Assembly (NCBI RefSeq): GCF_001592735.1
Contig: NZ_LUKE01000001.1
Location: 744,001-808,000 of the forward strand
Length of the DNA: 64,000 nucleotides
Reading direction: 5' to 3'
From: Bdellovibrio bacteriovorus
Lineage (GTDB): Bacteria > Bdellovibrionota > Bdellovibrionia > Bdellovibrionales > Bdellovibrionaceae
Shown here: one piece after another, positions 16,061 to 25,088 of the stretch
Layout: the number at the start of each line of letters is the position of its first letter
Position numbering within the stretch: position 1 is the stretch's first letter
Notes under the pieces: model-generated
The model's input: only the letters and a program-made list of their open reading frames with translations
What the model was told of the DNA's origin: nothing
The model's database searches: none
Made by a program: the position numbers and the translations under genes

Positions 16061-18367
16061 ATGGATGTGCTTGATTTCGTTACCAAAAATTTGAATCCTT
16101 CGCAGAAAGACGCCGTAGAAACTTTGGAAGGGCCTTTGCTTATCTTAGCCGGCGCCGGTTCAGGCAAAACCCGGGTGTTGACCCATCGGATGGCGAACAT
16201 CATCGGGCAAGGTGTTGCGGCCCCCGATGAAATCTTGTGCGTGACCTTCACCAATAAAGCCGCCAAAGAGATGGAACATCGGATTTATAAGATCCTGGCC
16301 GACATGGGCGCGCGCGTGCATTCCCAGCTTTGGATTAACACCTTTCACAGTTTTTGTGTCAGAGTTTTAAGACAGCATTTAACTCTTTTAGATTATAAAC
16401 CTTTTTTTGGTATTTACGATTCTTCCGATCAATTAAGTCAGATCAAAAAAGTCATGACGGCCTTGGATATCAACGACAAGATGTATCCGGCTAAAAACTT
16501 TCAAGGCGCTATTAGCCGAGCTAAAATGCTGGGACTAAATCCCGATGCTTTTGAGAAAGAGCGAAAAAACTCTCGTCACTTTGCCGATGCTAAAACCATT
16601 GAAGTTTATAAGTTGTACGAGAAAGAAATGAAAAAGGCGAACAGTCTTGATTTCGATGATTTACTTTTAAAGACTTATGAACTGTTCCGTATGTATCCGG
16701 ATGTTTTGCAGATGTATCAAGAAAAGTTCAAATACATCATGGTGGATGAGTATCAAGATACCAATCACATTCAATATCTGATCGTGCAGATGCTAGCCCA
16801 AGCTCATCGCAACCTGTGCGTGGTGGGTGACGAAGACCAATCCATTTACAGCTGGCGTGGGGCGGATATTAAAAACATTTTGGACTTTGAAAAGGACTTC
16901 CGCGAAGCCAAGGTCGTAAAGTTAGAAGAAAATTATCGTTCTTCGGGCAATATCGTGGGTGCAGCGACCGCCGTTATTAAAAACAATTCAGAACGTAAAG
17001 ATAAAACGTTATTCACCTCAAACCCTGCAGGGGATAAAATCCAAGTTCGCGAAGAACGTAATGAATACGATGAAGCAAAGTTTGTCGCCAAAACCATTCA
17101 AACGATGATGAATGAAGGCGAAGGGTCTTACAATGACTACGCCATCTTTTATCGCACCAATGCCCAGTCCCGTGTTTTAGAGGAACAATTAAGAACTCTT
17201 TCTATCCCTTATCGCCTTGTTGGCGGTGTTCGCTTCTATGAACGCATGGAAATCAAAGACATGCTTTCTTACATGAAGCTCGCAATCAATCCGGCGGATG
17301 ATGTCGCGTTTAAGCGCGTGATCAATGTGCCGGCGCGCGGGATCGGTAAAACGACGGTCGAGAAAATTGAAGAGTTCGCCTTTCAACAAAATTTAAGCAT
17401 GATGCAAGCAGCCCTTAAAGCCTGCGAAGAGCGTGTTTTTAACGCCGGCACCACGGGCAAAGTTCGTCGGTTCGTGGAGCTTATGGGCAATCTTCAAGAG
17501 CTGGCGCTAAAACATCCTTTGGTGGAATTCTATCCGATTGTTTTAGACATGACCGAATATCTTGTGGCTCTTAAAAAAGATGAATCACCGGAATCTTTGG
17601 CTCGTATCGACAACTTAGAAGAGCTCGACAATGCGATTGTTCAATTTGCCAAGGAGCGCGGTGAAGAAGGGACGCTGACCAGTTTCCTTGAAGAAATGGC
17701 GCTGGTCAGCGACGTGGATTCATTAAACCAAGAGCAGAATTCAGTCACGATGATGACCTTGCATATCTCTAAAGGCTTGGAATATCCGTATGTCTTTGTG
17801 GTGGGCTTAGAAGAAAATCTTTTCCCAAGCGCGCGCAGCCTTGGTGATGGAGACACTGAAGAAGATGTGCAGGAAGAACGTCGCTTAGCTTACGTCGGCA
17901 TGACTCGCGCCCGCCAGAAGCTGTGGCTCACTTACGCAAAAATGCGCCGCGTGTGGGGGCAAGAACAATTCAATCCGCAATCTCGATTTATTAAAGAGAT
18001 TCCCCAAGAATACATTGAATTTAAAACCGCGGCGGCAGACGCCCCCCGCTTTATGGCGAAATACGGATCCAGCTCTTATGATTCCGATGAAACCTGGGGA
18101 CGCCCCCAATGGGGCGCCACCAGCGGCTCGCGCAACAAGCCTCGGTCTTATGAAGATGAAAGCCAAAGCTTTCCGGATTATGACGATGCTCCGGCATCCA
18201 GTGGCGGTGGCTTTAGCAAAGGAATGCGCGTGCGCCACCCCACCTTTGGCGCCGGCACGGTTTATGCGACCGAAGGAGAAGGTGAGAACTTTAAGGTCAG
18301 CGTGATGTTCACCGACAACACCGTTAAAAAATTCGTCGTCAAATACGCGCGCTTAGAAAAAATCTAA
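16061..18367 (+). CDS. uvrD: UvrD/PcrA-type superfamily 1 DNA helicase
   Basis: This 3'-to-5' helicase unwinds DNA in nucleotide excision repair, mismatch repair and replication restart. All SF1A motifs are present: Q-motif LNPSQKDAVE, Walker A LAGAGSGKT, VTFTNKAAKEM, Walker B VDEYQDTNHIQY, VVGDEDQSIYSWRGAD, LEENYRS, MMTLHISKGLEYPYVFVVG and RRLAYVGMTRARQKLW. The C-terminus has the Tudor-like PcrA domain (GMRVRHPTFGAGTV). The ATG at 16061 is chosen because AGGA lies seven bases upstream; an ATG at 15992 would add 23 unrelated residues. It is transcribed alone. PcrA is equally good as a name. Confidence 0.95.
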   Translation: MDVLDFVTKNLNPSQKDAVETLEGPLLILAGAGSGKTRVLTHRMANIIGQGVAAPDEILCVTFTNKAAKEMEHRIYKILADMGARVHSQLWINTFHSFCVRVLRQHLTLLDYKPFFGIYDSSDQLSQIKKVMTALDINDKMYPAKNFQGAISRAKMLGLNPDAFEKERKNSRHFADAKTIEVYKLYEKEMKKANSLDFDDLLLKTYELFRMYPDVLQMYQEKFKYIMVDEYQDTNHIQYLIVQMLAQAHRNLCVVGDEDQSIYSWRGADIKNILDFEKDFREAKVVKLEENYRSSGNIVGAATAVIKNNSERKDKTLFTSNPAGDKIQVREERNEYDEAKFVAKTIQTMMNEGEGSYNDYAIFYRTNAQSRVLEEQLRTLSIPYRLVGGVRFYERMEIKDMLSYMKLAINPADDVAFKRVINVPARGIGKTTVEKIEEFAFQQNLSMMQAALKACEERVFNAGTTGKVRRFVELMGNLQELALKHPLVEFYPIVLDMTEYLVALKKDESPESLARIDNLEELDNAIVQFAKERGEEGTLTSFLEEMALVSDVDSLNQEQNSVTMMTLHISKGLEYPYVFVVGLEENLFPSARSLGDGDTEEDVQEERRLAYVGMTRARQKLWLTYAKMRRVWGQEQFNPQSRFIKEIPQEYIEFKTAAADAPRFMAKYGSSSYDSDETWGRPQWGATSGSRNKPRSYEDESQSFPDYDDAPASSGGGFSKGMRVRHPTFGAGTVYATEGEGENFKVSVMFTDNTVKKFVVKYARLEKI

Positions 18368-18384
18368 GCGCTTGCCGAAAACCA

Positions 18385-18410
18385 GACGTGGTCAAAGTCT
18401 TGATCACGTC
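18385..18410 (+). terminator. Hairpin after uvrD
   Basis: GACGTGGTCAA and TTGATCACGTC pair over 11 bases with one G-U and a 4-base loop. No T-run follows, so it is only a possible terminator. Confidence 0.35.
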
Positions 18411-18428
18411 GTCTTGGACTGCCCCACT

Positions 18429-18452
18429 TTAAACCCCATTGCTAGGGTTTAA
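18429..18452 (+). promoter_or_regulatory. Inverted repeat over the ribosome-binding site of the 18455 gene
   Basis: TTAAACCC and GGGTTTAA form a perfect 8-base inverted repeat ending 2 bases before the ATG. The right arm holds the only purine-rich ribosome-binding candidate (AGGG), so it could be an RNA switch or a repressor site. Confidence 0.35.
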
Positions 18453-18454
18453 GT

Positions 18455-18898
18455 ATGCAGATGAAAACTCTTTTATTATCCGTTTTATTTGTTATTTCTT
18501 CTTCCACATCTTTTGCCGCTAAAAATCAGCAAGTTCATGAAAGTGAAGTCAAATTCAGTTATTCTTCGGCTGATGGCGAGTTCACTTTAAAATGCACTCA
18601 TTACTTGCACGAACCCATTATGCACGATTTTGATGTTTGGTGTGGCAAAGGCACCAAATATTTAAGAACTTTCCGGGTTCACTTTTTGGCACGCCAACAC
18701 GAAAAACCTCAATTAGGTAAAAACTCTTTAGAAGTCTTGTATTGGGTGATTGATCGCGATCAAGACATGACCCGCAAATTTTCATCCGGAAGCACTTGGA
18801 TAAATTTTAAAAATCAATCCGACATCGAGCGCTTGAATTTCAGCCAAGGTGTGGAAAACGACTATGCGTTTTTAAGCGTTGAGTACACGCCCCAATAA
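18455..18898 (+). CDS. Small exported protein of unknown function
   Basis: The 147-residue product has a signal peptide (LLLSVLFVISSSTSFAA, cleavage about residue 22) and a mature part of about 125 residues with two cysteines, one in LKCTHYLHEPIMHDFDVWCGK, which could form a disulfide in the periplasm. I recognise no family. A second in-frame ATG six bases downstream (18461) is an alternative start. It lies between uvrD and the convergent flagellin gene and seems to be a single gene. Confidence 0.7.
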   Translation: MQMKTLLLSVLFVISSSTSFAAKNQQVHESEVKFSYSSADGEFTLKCTHYLHEPIMHDFDVWCGKGTKYLRTFRVHFLARQHEKPQLGKNSLEVLYWVIDRDQDMTRKFSSGSTWINFKNQSDIERLNFSQGVENDYAFLSVEYTPQ

Positions 18899-18899
18899 A

Positions 18900-18928
18900 A
18901 AAGACCCGGCTAGAAAAAGCCGGGCAAA
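18900..18928 (-). terminator. Rho-independent terminator of the flagellin gene
   Basis: CCCGGC and GCCGGG flank an 8-base loop. On the minus strand the stem is followed by TCTTTTTT, so it terminates the flagellin transcript. Confidence 0.8.
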
Positions 18929-18933
18929 AAGAT

Positions 18934-19767
18934 CTATCCGATTAGTTTTAAGGCCAATTGATTAGACTGGTTGGCTTGAGCTAAAACTGATGTACCTGCT
19001 TGTTGCAAAATATTATTTCGAATCATTTCGCTGGAAACGGCGGCAATATCAGCATCCCGAATACGACTGTTCGCGGCCGATAAGTTTTCCGATGTCACAC
19101 CTAAGTTATCAGATGTTGACGTCAAACGATTTTGCAAAGCCCCTAAATACGCACGCGTTCCGCTGACGGAGGTCTGCGCATCATCTAACTTCGCCAAGGC
19201 CTCTTGGGCACCTTCTTTGGTTGAATAATCAATCCCCGAAAGTCCTAAAGCATCTAAGGTGGCTTGGTGAGAACCCGCATCAAAACTAATACGATCCGCA
19301 AAGGCATCATTACCAATACCGACTTGGAAATCAAACATCGGAGCAGAGCCATCCAACAGCTTCGTCGTTCCCCAGGTTGTGGATTTGGCGATACGTTGAA
19401 TTTCTTCTTTTAATTGCACGACTTCTTTATTGAGCATGCCGCGCTCTTTTTCACCAACCGTGTCCGAAGCGGCTTGAATGCCCAATTCACGAAGGCGAAC
19501 CACGATATTGCCGATTTCATTCAAACCACCTTCGGCTGTTTGAACCATGGAAATACCATCATTAGCATTACGCTGTGCTTGATTGGCAGAACGAATCTGA
19601 GCTTTCAATCCTTCTGAAATTGCAAGACCCGCGGCATCGTCTGCGGCTTTGTTAATTCTACTCCCTGAAGCTAATTTCGCCATCGAATCATTGATAGCGC
19701 GTTGTGAGCCGACCAAATTTCTTTGAGCATTGATGGCGGCCATGTTTGTTGTAATTCTCATTCCCAT
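18934..19767 (-). CDS. fliC: Flagellin
   Basis: Flagellin is the filament subunit. The 277-residue protein has the conserved D0/D1 N-terminus (MRITTNMAAINAQRNL, SGSRINKAADDAAGLAIS, RNANDGISMVQTAEGGL) and C-terminus (RIRDADIAAVSSEMIRNNILQQAGTSVLAQANQ). The variable central domain is short, as in compact flagellins. AGG sits eight bases before the ATG. It is monocistronic with a sigma-28-like promoter and a strong terminator. Flagellin genes are multicopy in Bdellovibrio (established knowledge); only one is in this window. Confidence 0.97.
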   Translation of the reverse strand: MGMRITTNMAAINAQRNLVGSQRAINDSMAKLASGSRINKAADDAAGLAISEGLKAQIRSANQAQRNANDGISMVQTAEGGLNEIGNIVVRLRELGIQAASDTVGEKERGMLNKEVVQLKEEIQRIAKSTTWGTTKLLDGSAPMFDFQVGIGNDAFADRISFDAGSHQATLDALGLSGIDYSTKEGAQEALAKLDDAQTSVSGTRAYLGALQNRLTSTSDNLGVTSENLSAANSRIRDADIAAVSSEMIRNNILQQAGTSVLAQANQSNQLALKLIG

Positions 19768-19786
19768 TGTCTTAACCTCAATACCT

Positions 19787-19813
19787 ATTTCGGGAATTGG
19801 CTTTCCAACTTCA
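19787..19813 (-). promoter_or_regulatory. Sigma-28 (FliA)-like promoter of flagellin
   Basis: On the minus strand TGAAGTTG (6 of 8 to TAAAGTTT), an 11-base spacer and CCCGAAAT (5 of 8 to GCCGATAA) match sigma-28 spacing exactly. The predicted start leaves only about 14 bases before the ATG, just enough for the ribosome-binding site. Confidence 0.45.
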
Positions 19814-19871
19814 CTCGACGTAAGAACGAATTTTTAGAAATTATTGAAAAGGCTTGTAGCGCTTTGAGAAA

Positions 19872-21149
19872 TCAAATTTTTTTCGAATTTTTTAGGTCAT
19901 TCCACTCACATTCGTAAGCGGAGGCATCAGGTTTACGAATCTGATTTTCTGGTGGGCTGATGTACTGTGCTTCCACGCCATCCCATCCTACATAATTGCG
20001 CACTCTTCCATCTTGAGACACTTGGAAGTTCGGAACTAAATAAGTTTTGCCGCCACCGTTAGGAATATCCACGGAAAGATTCGGCATCGCCAATCCAGAC
20101 AAATGCCCCCACAATTCTTTTTGAATTTCTAACGAGTCTTCAATAGATGTGCGTAAATGATCCGTGCCCATGGAAGGATCGCACTGAAACATATAGTAAG
20201 GTTTTACGCGCAAGTACACTAGTCTTCGGTTCAGGGCCTGTATCAATGCTGGATGATTATTGATTCCGTTTAAAAGAACCATTTGATTCATCACCGGGAT
20301 TCCGTTGTCCACCAAGCGTTCTAAAGCCTCAACGGCTTCGGAGGTCAGCTCGTCCGGATGATTAAAATGAGACATCAAATACACCGGCTTATTTTTTTTG
20401 ATGATCTTCACCAAGTCATCCGTCACCCGCATCGGGCACACCACCGGCATGCGCGAACCAATGCGAATGATTTCAATGTGATCAATACGGCGCAGATCAC
20501 TTAAGACGCGATCTAACTGTCCGTCACTCACCGTCAACGGATCTCCGCCAGACAAAATCACTTCGCGCAAACCGGTGTGTTTACGAATATAGCTGATCGC
20601 CATTTCGTATTCTTCATTGCGGATGAAGGCTTGCTCTTGTCCCGTGAAATGTTTGCGCGTGCAAAAACGGCAATAAACACTGCAAATATCGGTGATCAAA
20701 AAAAGGGCGCGATCAGAATAGCGATGGATAATTCGGGGCGCGGGATTGTTCTTTTTTTCACCCAAAGGATCCAGCATCTGCTGATGTCCTTCGGCCATTT
20801 CATAGCGATGGGGCATTAAGATCTTACGGATCGAATCGCTTTTAGAGTTATTCGCAACACCCGCGTAATAAGGTGTCGTGCGCACGTTAAAAAGCTCTTT
20901 GCCTTGCTGGAACGCCAACAACTCATCTTTGGTTAATTCGAAATGTTGAGAGAAGTCATCTTGAGTTTTAAGCGAATGGCGAAGCTGCCAGGTCCAATTA
21001 TTCCAATCGGCAGCATCGATATTTTCAGGTTTAAAACTAGAGAGAAAGTGGAACTTCATCGAGGGAGTTATGTATGAATCACGCTCAATAGGCAAGATAG
21101 CATTTAAAAAGTGACCGAAAACGTCGTTATTAGGGGTTCTGCTTTTCAT
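19872..21149 (-). CDS. kamA: KamA-family radical SAM protein (lysine 2,3-aminomutase-like)
   Basis: Lysine 2,3-aminomutase uses SAM, a 4Fe-4S cluster and PLP to move the alpha-amino group of lysine to the beta position. The cluster motif CSVYCRFC is at about residues 156-163. LSGGDPL follows as the SAM contact, and the PLP-lysine motif appears as PNGGGKTYL (usually PGGGGK). About 425 residues fits KamA rather than the shorter EpmB. The ATG at 21149 is preceded closely by GGTGGG; a later Met (21059) lacks a binding site. Beta-lysine can be an osmolyte, an EF-P modifier or an antibiotic building block; no epmA-like or kamDE-like partner is nearby. It could be a related aminomutase. Confidence 0.82.
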   Translation of the reverse strand: MKSRTPNNDVFGHFLNAILPIERDSYITPSMKFHFLSSFKPENIDAADWNNWTWQLRHSLKTQDDFSQHFELTKDELLAFQQGKELFNVRTTPYYAGVANNSKSDSIRKILMPHRYEMAEGHQQMLDPLGEKKNNPAPRIIHRYSDRALFLITDICSVYCRFCTRKHFTGQEQAFIRNEEYEMAISYIRKHTGLREVILSGGDPLTVSDGQLDRVLSDLRRIDHIEIIRIGSRMPVVCPMRVTDDLVKIIKKNKPVYLMSHFNHPDELTSEAVEALERLVDNGIPVMNQMVLLNGINNHPALIQALNRRLVYLRVKPYYMFQCDPSMGTDHLRTSIEDSLEIQKELWGHLSGLAMPNLSVDIPNGGGKTYLVPNFQVSQDGRVRNYVGWDGVEAQYISPPENQIRKPDASAYECEWNDLKNSKKI

Positions 21150-21382
21150 ACCCACCAAACACCATAAGTATCTGAATTTAAAGAATTTTTAAACAATATC
21201 AGAGTGAAACACCAGAAGTTCGACAAGGCCCCTCTTGGCCTCCGCCTTTTCTCAACATGAGAACTCATAAAAAATCCGCGAAGTTAGCCCTGAATTTTCA
21301 AATACCCCTGTTTGGCCCGGCCTTCGCTTTACATCTAAGTAGGAAAAAAGGGCCGGGATGCGCCCATTAACTAGGAGGACTT
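21150..21382. other. Intergenic region with a GC stem ahead of the next gene
   Basis: No gene is seen. CCCGGCC (21316-21322) and GGCCGGG (21351-21357) form a perfect 7-base stem with a 28-base loop just upstream of the AGGAGG ribosome-binding site at 21373-21378. It may structure the leader of the downstream gene. Confidence 0.4.
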
Positions 21383-22816
21383 ATGAAAACCTTTATCCCC
21401 AATAATAAGTGGGTCATGACAGCAGCACTGCTTGCCGTCTTGGGCCTGAATTTTTCTTACAACGATAAGACAAGCCGCGAAGGCTTCTCTGCGGAATTTG
21501 CTTCTTCAGAAATGAAAGAAGGCGAAATCGTCACGGAAAGTGGTGATCTTATTAAAATTCCGTATATCAAGGGTGAGGGTGATCAAGTCACTGCCTTAGT
21601 TAAAAGAAATGCGGAAGGAAAATTCTGCTTAGAATGTAAAGTAGAGGCGATTACATTAACTAGCAAAAACTTCGGCGACATCAGCAAACTCAATGTCGAT
21701 TTAATGAAGCATATTAAAGACAATCTTTCAGTTGTTCCAAAACCTTCAGAAAAAGATGAAGTCCAAGCTGGTGGCGAAGAAGACGACAAAGTCATCGCAA
21801 GCGGCATTTTGGATATCAAAGTTTTAGATGTGTGCGAAAAGAAAAAATCGAACTCTGATAAGCTAAAATGCTTCTCTAACAACTTCGTTTCGGCATTAAA
21901 AAATAATGCTAAAAAAATCTCGGACAAAGAAGCTTTAGAATTTTACGAACAGCACATCGCAGGGCTCCTTGAAGACCAAGTCGAAGAATCTCGTGAAGCG
22001 GCCAAAGAGCTAGCGCGCGCTCGCGCTCCAAAAAGACACGCCGGTTTTGATGAAATCGACATGTTGTTGGATGGAGACTCTGATTCAGACTCAGCAGTTG
22101 ACGGCGATCCTGAAGAGTTGATGGACGTAGCTAAAGATGCTATCCGCAAACTTCATGAAGGCATTCCGTCGATCCGTGAAGGCAAAGATAAAACTCGTCG
22201 TTTTGCCGATCTTCGCGCCAAAATCATCGACACCGAAAAAACCATCGTCGCTCAGTATGCTAGAGAGATTAAAAAGGCGATGCAAAAAGCAGAAAACAAT
22301 CGCAACTCTGCAAACTATATTGCATACCTTGAAGAAGCAGCGACATTAAACCGCAACCTTCCCGAAGTGATTCAAGGCTTAGGCACAACAACAAGCTCCG
22401 CCTTACGCACAGCCATTAGCAACGAATACATCCGTTCGGGCGAAGCAAGAGCTCAATACGATGCGTACCTACTAAGTTCTGGCAATGTTCAAAACAGCAT
22501 CAACGCTTTCATGAATCAGTGGGCCGCAACAGGCCGCCTACCGAACACAGGCGTTGACGCTTTTAATGGTGCAGATTTGAGTTCTCGCCTTAACGGCACC
22601 GCCAACCGCGGAGTCGTAGGTTCAACCCCATCGGCTGCAATCTCAACAAGACTGGGCTTGAACACACTAAACTCAAGCTCAACAACCACGTTGCAGGATC
22701 CAGTAGCAACAGCAAACAACGGTATTGAATTCGGAGCCTTGACTCAGCTTACAGAAGAAAACCGCATCCTAAGAGATCAATTGCGCTCACAAATCATGCT
22801 ACAACGCGGCCAATAA
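21383..22816 (+). CDS. Exported protein of unknown function with acidic segment
   Basis: This is a 477-residue protein that I do not recognise. It has an N-terminal hydrophobic segment (about residues 12-26) that may be a signal peptide or anchor, a CxxC pair (FCLECKVEA, about residues 77-80), a charged helical middle, an acidic run (DGDSDSDSAVDGDPEE, about 230-246), and a Ser/Asn/Thr-rich C-terminus ending LRSQIMLQRGQ. A very strong AGGAGG site precedes the ATG, which suggests high expression. Composition matches neighbouring genes, so there is no sign of recent transfer. Confidence 0.7.
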   Translation: MKTFIPNNKWVMTAALLAVLGLNFSYNDKTSREGFSAEFASSEMKEGEIVTESGDLIKIPYIKGEGDQVTALVKRNAEGKFCLECKVEAITLTSKNFGDISKLNVDLMKHIKDNLSVVPKPSEKDEVQAGGEEDDKVIASGILDIKVLDVCEKKKSNSDKLKCFSNNFVSALKNNAKKISDKEALEFYEQHIAGLLEDQVEESREAAKELARARAPKRHAGFDEIDMLLDGDSDSDSAVDGDPEELMDVAKDAIRKLHEGIPSIREGKDKTRRFADLRAKIIDTEKTIVAQYAREIKKAMQKAENNRNSANYIAYLEEAATLNRNLPEVIQGLGTTTSSALRTAISNEYIRSGEARAQYDAYLLSSGNVQNSINAFMNQWAATGRLPNTGVDAFNGADLSSRLNGTANRGVVGSTPSAAISTRLGLNTLNSSSTTTLQDPVATANNGIEFGALTQLTEENRILRDQLRSQIMLQRGQ

Positions 22817-22847
22817 CCAAAGCCAAAAAAAATATAAGTAACTCCAA

Positions 22848-22871
22848 CGGACCCAGGAAGGGTCCGTTTCC
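22848..22871 (+). terminator. Hairpin terminator after the 21383 gene
   Basis: CGGACCC and GGGTCCG pair around a short loop and are followed by TTTCCTG; the T-run is weak. Confidence 0.5.
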
Positions 22872-22954
22872 TGCATTCCAAATCCCGAAGAACTCCTTCG
22901 GAATTTTTTATTTTTTGCAATGAGGCCTTACACTTAGACCGTACTTCGCAAGAA

Positions 22955-22989
22955 AGAAAAAAAATCCCCGAGGGATTTCTCCCTCGGGG
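22955..22989 (-). terminator. Rho-independent terminator of the porin gene
   Basis: CCCCGAGGGA and TCCCTCGGGG form a perfect 10-base stem with a TTTC loop. On the minus strand an uninterrupted run of T follows. It lies about 75 bases after the porin stop. Confidence 0.85.
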
Positions 22990-23062
22990 CCCTGCTCACC
23001 ACCAAACAAAATGTCGTAAATTAAGTCATCAAGCTGTCGTACAAGTAGCAATCGTGCTGTTA

Positions 23063-24445
23063 TCAAAAGCTGATGGCGGCTTTAGATGCAAATCCATAAT
23101 TAAAGCTGGTCTCTAAACCATCAGCGCCGTTTTTAAATGCGGCACCAGGAGCCAGAAGACCCAATTGATTTACCCACTGAATGCGTTCACTCGGTTTGTA
23201 AACCACTTCTATATCCCATTCTAGGCCTAGATCTTTTGATGAATCAACAGAGTTTTTCACCGTGTTCATCAATTGTCCGTAAATCAAGGTATTACGAACA
23301 TCCACACGCTCATTCCATGCATAGTTCACTGAAGGCGCAAAATACATCACGTTGCTGATCGCTTCGTCATCGGCAGAGTTGCCTACGCTTAAGTTTGTCG
23401 TGTCTTTCATGTAGTTTGTGCCCAAGAAATCTCTTTGGCCTAAACGATGATTGAATAACAACATCGCCACGTCATAGTTACGATTGAAAGAGAATGTGCC
23501 AAAGTCTGTGGAATTTCCATCGTCCCCTGTTGCCACACCCATTTTTAATTTCCAATCCCATTTAGATTCACCACGAGGGATATAAAGCTCAGTCGCGATA
23601 CCATAGCCGTTCATTTTCACCGAGTTCGCGCCTGAAGTAACACCTGTTTCACCAGAGGCAAAACCCGCTTCTAATTTGAAGCCAAACGCATCAAAGTCAC
23701 GACCGAAAGCAAAGTTCGTGCGTTGCACGCTCATGTCATTATTGAATCCATCACCATCATAGTCGGTTGCATTTTTGTAGCCCAACACTGATTTAGCACC
23801 TTTTGTGTTTTCAACAAAAACACCTAACATCGTGCGGTTGGCTTCACTTTTGTACTGCAACTGCGCGCCCATCGTCGTCAGCGTTCCGCCTTGACCGAAA
23901 TCGCTGGATTGCTTGCGGCCCAAGATCGGCATAAAGAACCAGTCACCCACAACAATTTTATAAGCAACCATGTCACGCGTATCATAGAAGTGATCAAATG
24001 CCCCCGTACCCGCGCTGTAAGTCATACCAAGACCAAATTCAAAAGGCGCACGACCGACAATCAATGAGCCGTATTCTTGATTCACGTTAAGGTATAACTG
24101 AGAGACTTTAAGTTGGCTGGAGCCTTGATTGTTCGACGCTGCGGGCCCCTCTGAGTTCAAGTTAAGTCCCCAGATTTCACCCATTTGCGTGTTGCTATAA
24201 GCATAGCTGTTTAAAACATCAAAGCGTGAAATAACATTCACACCGTCAGCCGCAATGATCTTGGGGCTTAAATAAAGTGAATTCAAACCATAGGCTTTAC
24301 GGCCACCAGGAGTTCCTAAAGTTGGACGGTCCACTTCGGTCCATTCAAAACGGTAACCACCGCTCCAATCCAATGTCATGGCTTGAGCCGCACTCGACAT
24401 CAACGCGACGGAAAGGCCTAAGGCTTTCAAAAGATTTTTATTCAT
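23063..24445 (-). CDS. Outer-membrane porin-like beta-barrel protein
   Basis: The 460-residue product has a standard signal peptide (MNKNLLKALGLSVALMSSAAQA) and many amphipathic strands (LDWSGGYRFEWTEV, GVNVISRFDVLNSYAYS, SLIVGRAPFEFGLGMTYSAG, WDWKLKMGVATGDDG), ending in FASKAAISF with a C-terminal phenylalanine, as in porins. The ATG at 24445 has GGAAAG upstream; an in-frame start 12 codons earlier would overlap the chaperonin gene and has no signal logic. A strong terminator and position suggest an abundant protein. No specific substrate family is recognised. Confidence 0.78.
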   Translation of the reverse strand: MNKNLLKALGLSVALMSSAAQAMTLDWSGGYRFEWTEVDRPTLGTPGGRKAYGLNSLYLSPKIIAADGVNVISRFDVLNSYAYSNTQMGEIWGLNLNSEGPAASNNQGSSQLKVSQLYLNVNQEYGSLIVGRAPFEFGLGMTYSAGTGAFDHFYDTRDMVAYKIVVGDWFFMPILGRKQSSDFGQGGTLTTMGAQLQYKSEANRTMLGVFVENTKGAKSVLGYKNATDYDGDGFNNDMSVQRTNFAFGRDFDAFGFKLEAGFASGETGVTSGANSVKMNGYGIATELYIPRGESKWDWKLKMGVATGDDGNSTDFGTFSFNRNYDVAMLLFNHRLGQRDFLGTNYMKDTTNLSVGNSADDEAISNVMYFAPSVNYAWNERVDVRNTLIYGQLMNTVKNSVDSSKDLGLEWDIEVVYKPSERIQWVNQLGLLAPGAAFKNGADGLETSFNYGFASKAAISF

Positions 24446-24455
24446 GTTCTTTCCT

Positions 24456-25028
24456 TTATTTTGAGACCACACCCAAAACATCGCCCTCGCGGAGGATGAT
24501 CAGATTTTGATTTTGAATTGTAATTTTTGTGCCCGCGAATTCAGAGAAAACAATTTTATCGCCTACTTTAACGTCCATCGGACGAACATGGCCTTTTTTG
24601 CCTAAATGTCCTCGACCGACAGCGACCACGTGACCTTGCAAGTTTCCAGAAACATCCGCCACGGTGTCTGGAATGTACAATCCACCCGCCGTCATCTTTT
24701 CTGCGCCCGCCGTTTGAATAATCAACCGATCATCCAAGGGCGTCACAAAGTTACTAAGATCCACGATCTTTTCAGATTTCGAGGTCGCAACAGTGGGTGC
24801 GCTCGATTTCCCCTTCGCGGGAGCCGCTTTTTTCACCGGCGTCTTGGCCTTAGCTTTTGATTTTGTAATGGTTTTTTTAGCAGCCGTTTTTTTTGCGGGA
24901 GCTTTCGCGGCCTTTTTCGATTTTGCGGAAACTTTTTTTGTAGATTTCGTTACAGGTTTTTTTGAAACAGTCTTTTTAGCGACTTTTTTAACGTTGGACT
25001 TTTTTGCAGAAGCTTTCTTCTTAGCCAC
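24456..25028 (-). CDS. GroES-type co-chaperonin domain with lysine-rich histone H1-like N-terminal tail
   Basis: The 190-residue product joins two unlike halves. Residues 1-85 hold 31 lysines, many alanines, serines and prolines, and no Asp, Glu or Arg, which resembles histone H1-like tails. Residues 94-190 are a complete GroES (Cpn10) domain: TPLDDRLIIQTAGAEKMTAG, the mobile-loop hydrophobic GGLYIP, GHVVAVGRG, VKVGDKIVFSEFAGTKI and ILREGDVLGVV. Normal GroES is about 95 residues. The GTG start (25028) has GGAAGAGG upstream. No groEL is adjacent; the gene is followed 10 bases on by the porin. The domain should still cap GroEL; the tail probably binds nucleic acid or membrane lipid (inference). 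Confidence 0.85.
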   Translation of the reverse strand: MAKKKASAKKSNVKKVAKKTVSKKPVTKSTKKVSAKSKKAAKAPAKKTAAKKTITKSKAKAKTPVKKAAPAKGKSSAPTVATSKSEKIVDLSNFVTPLDDRLIIQTAGAEKMTAGGLYIPDTVADVSGNLQGHVVAVGRGHLGKKGHVRPMDVKVGDKIVFSEFAGTKITIQNQNLIILREGDVLGVVSK

Positions 25029-25088
25029 AACCTCTTCCTTTCAAAACAGGTAGCCTCCGAGAAACTTTCGTACTACGCTTGTTCTTAT

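Noticed and set aside
22043-22150. Antisense frames across acidic segment of the 21383 gene
   Set aside because: They arise from biased codon composition opposite an acidic run and have no signal or family content.
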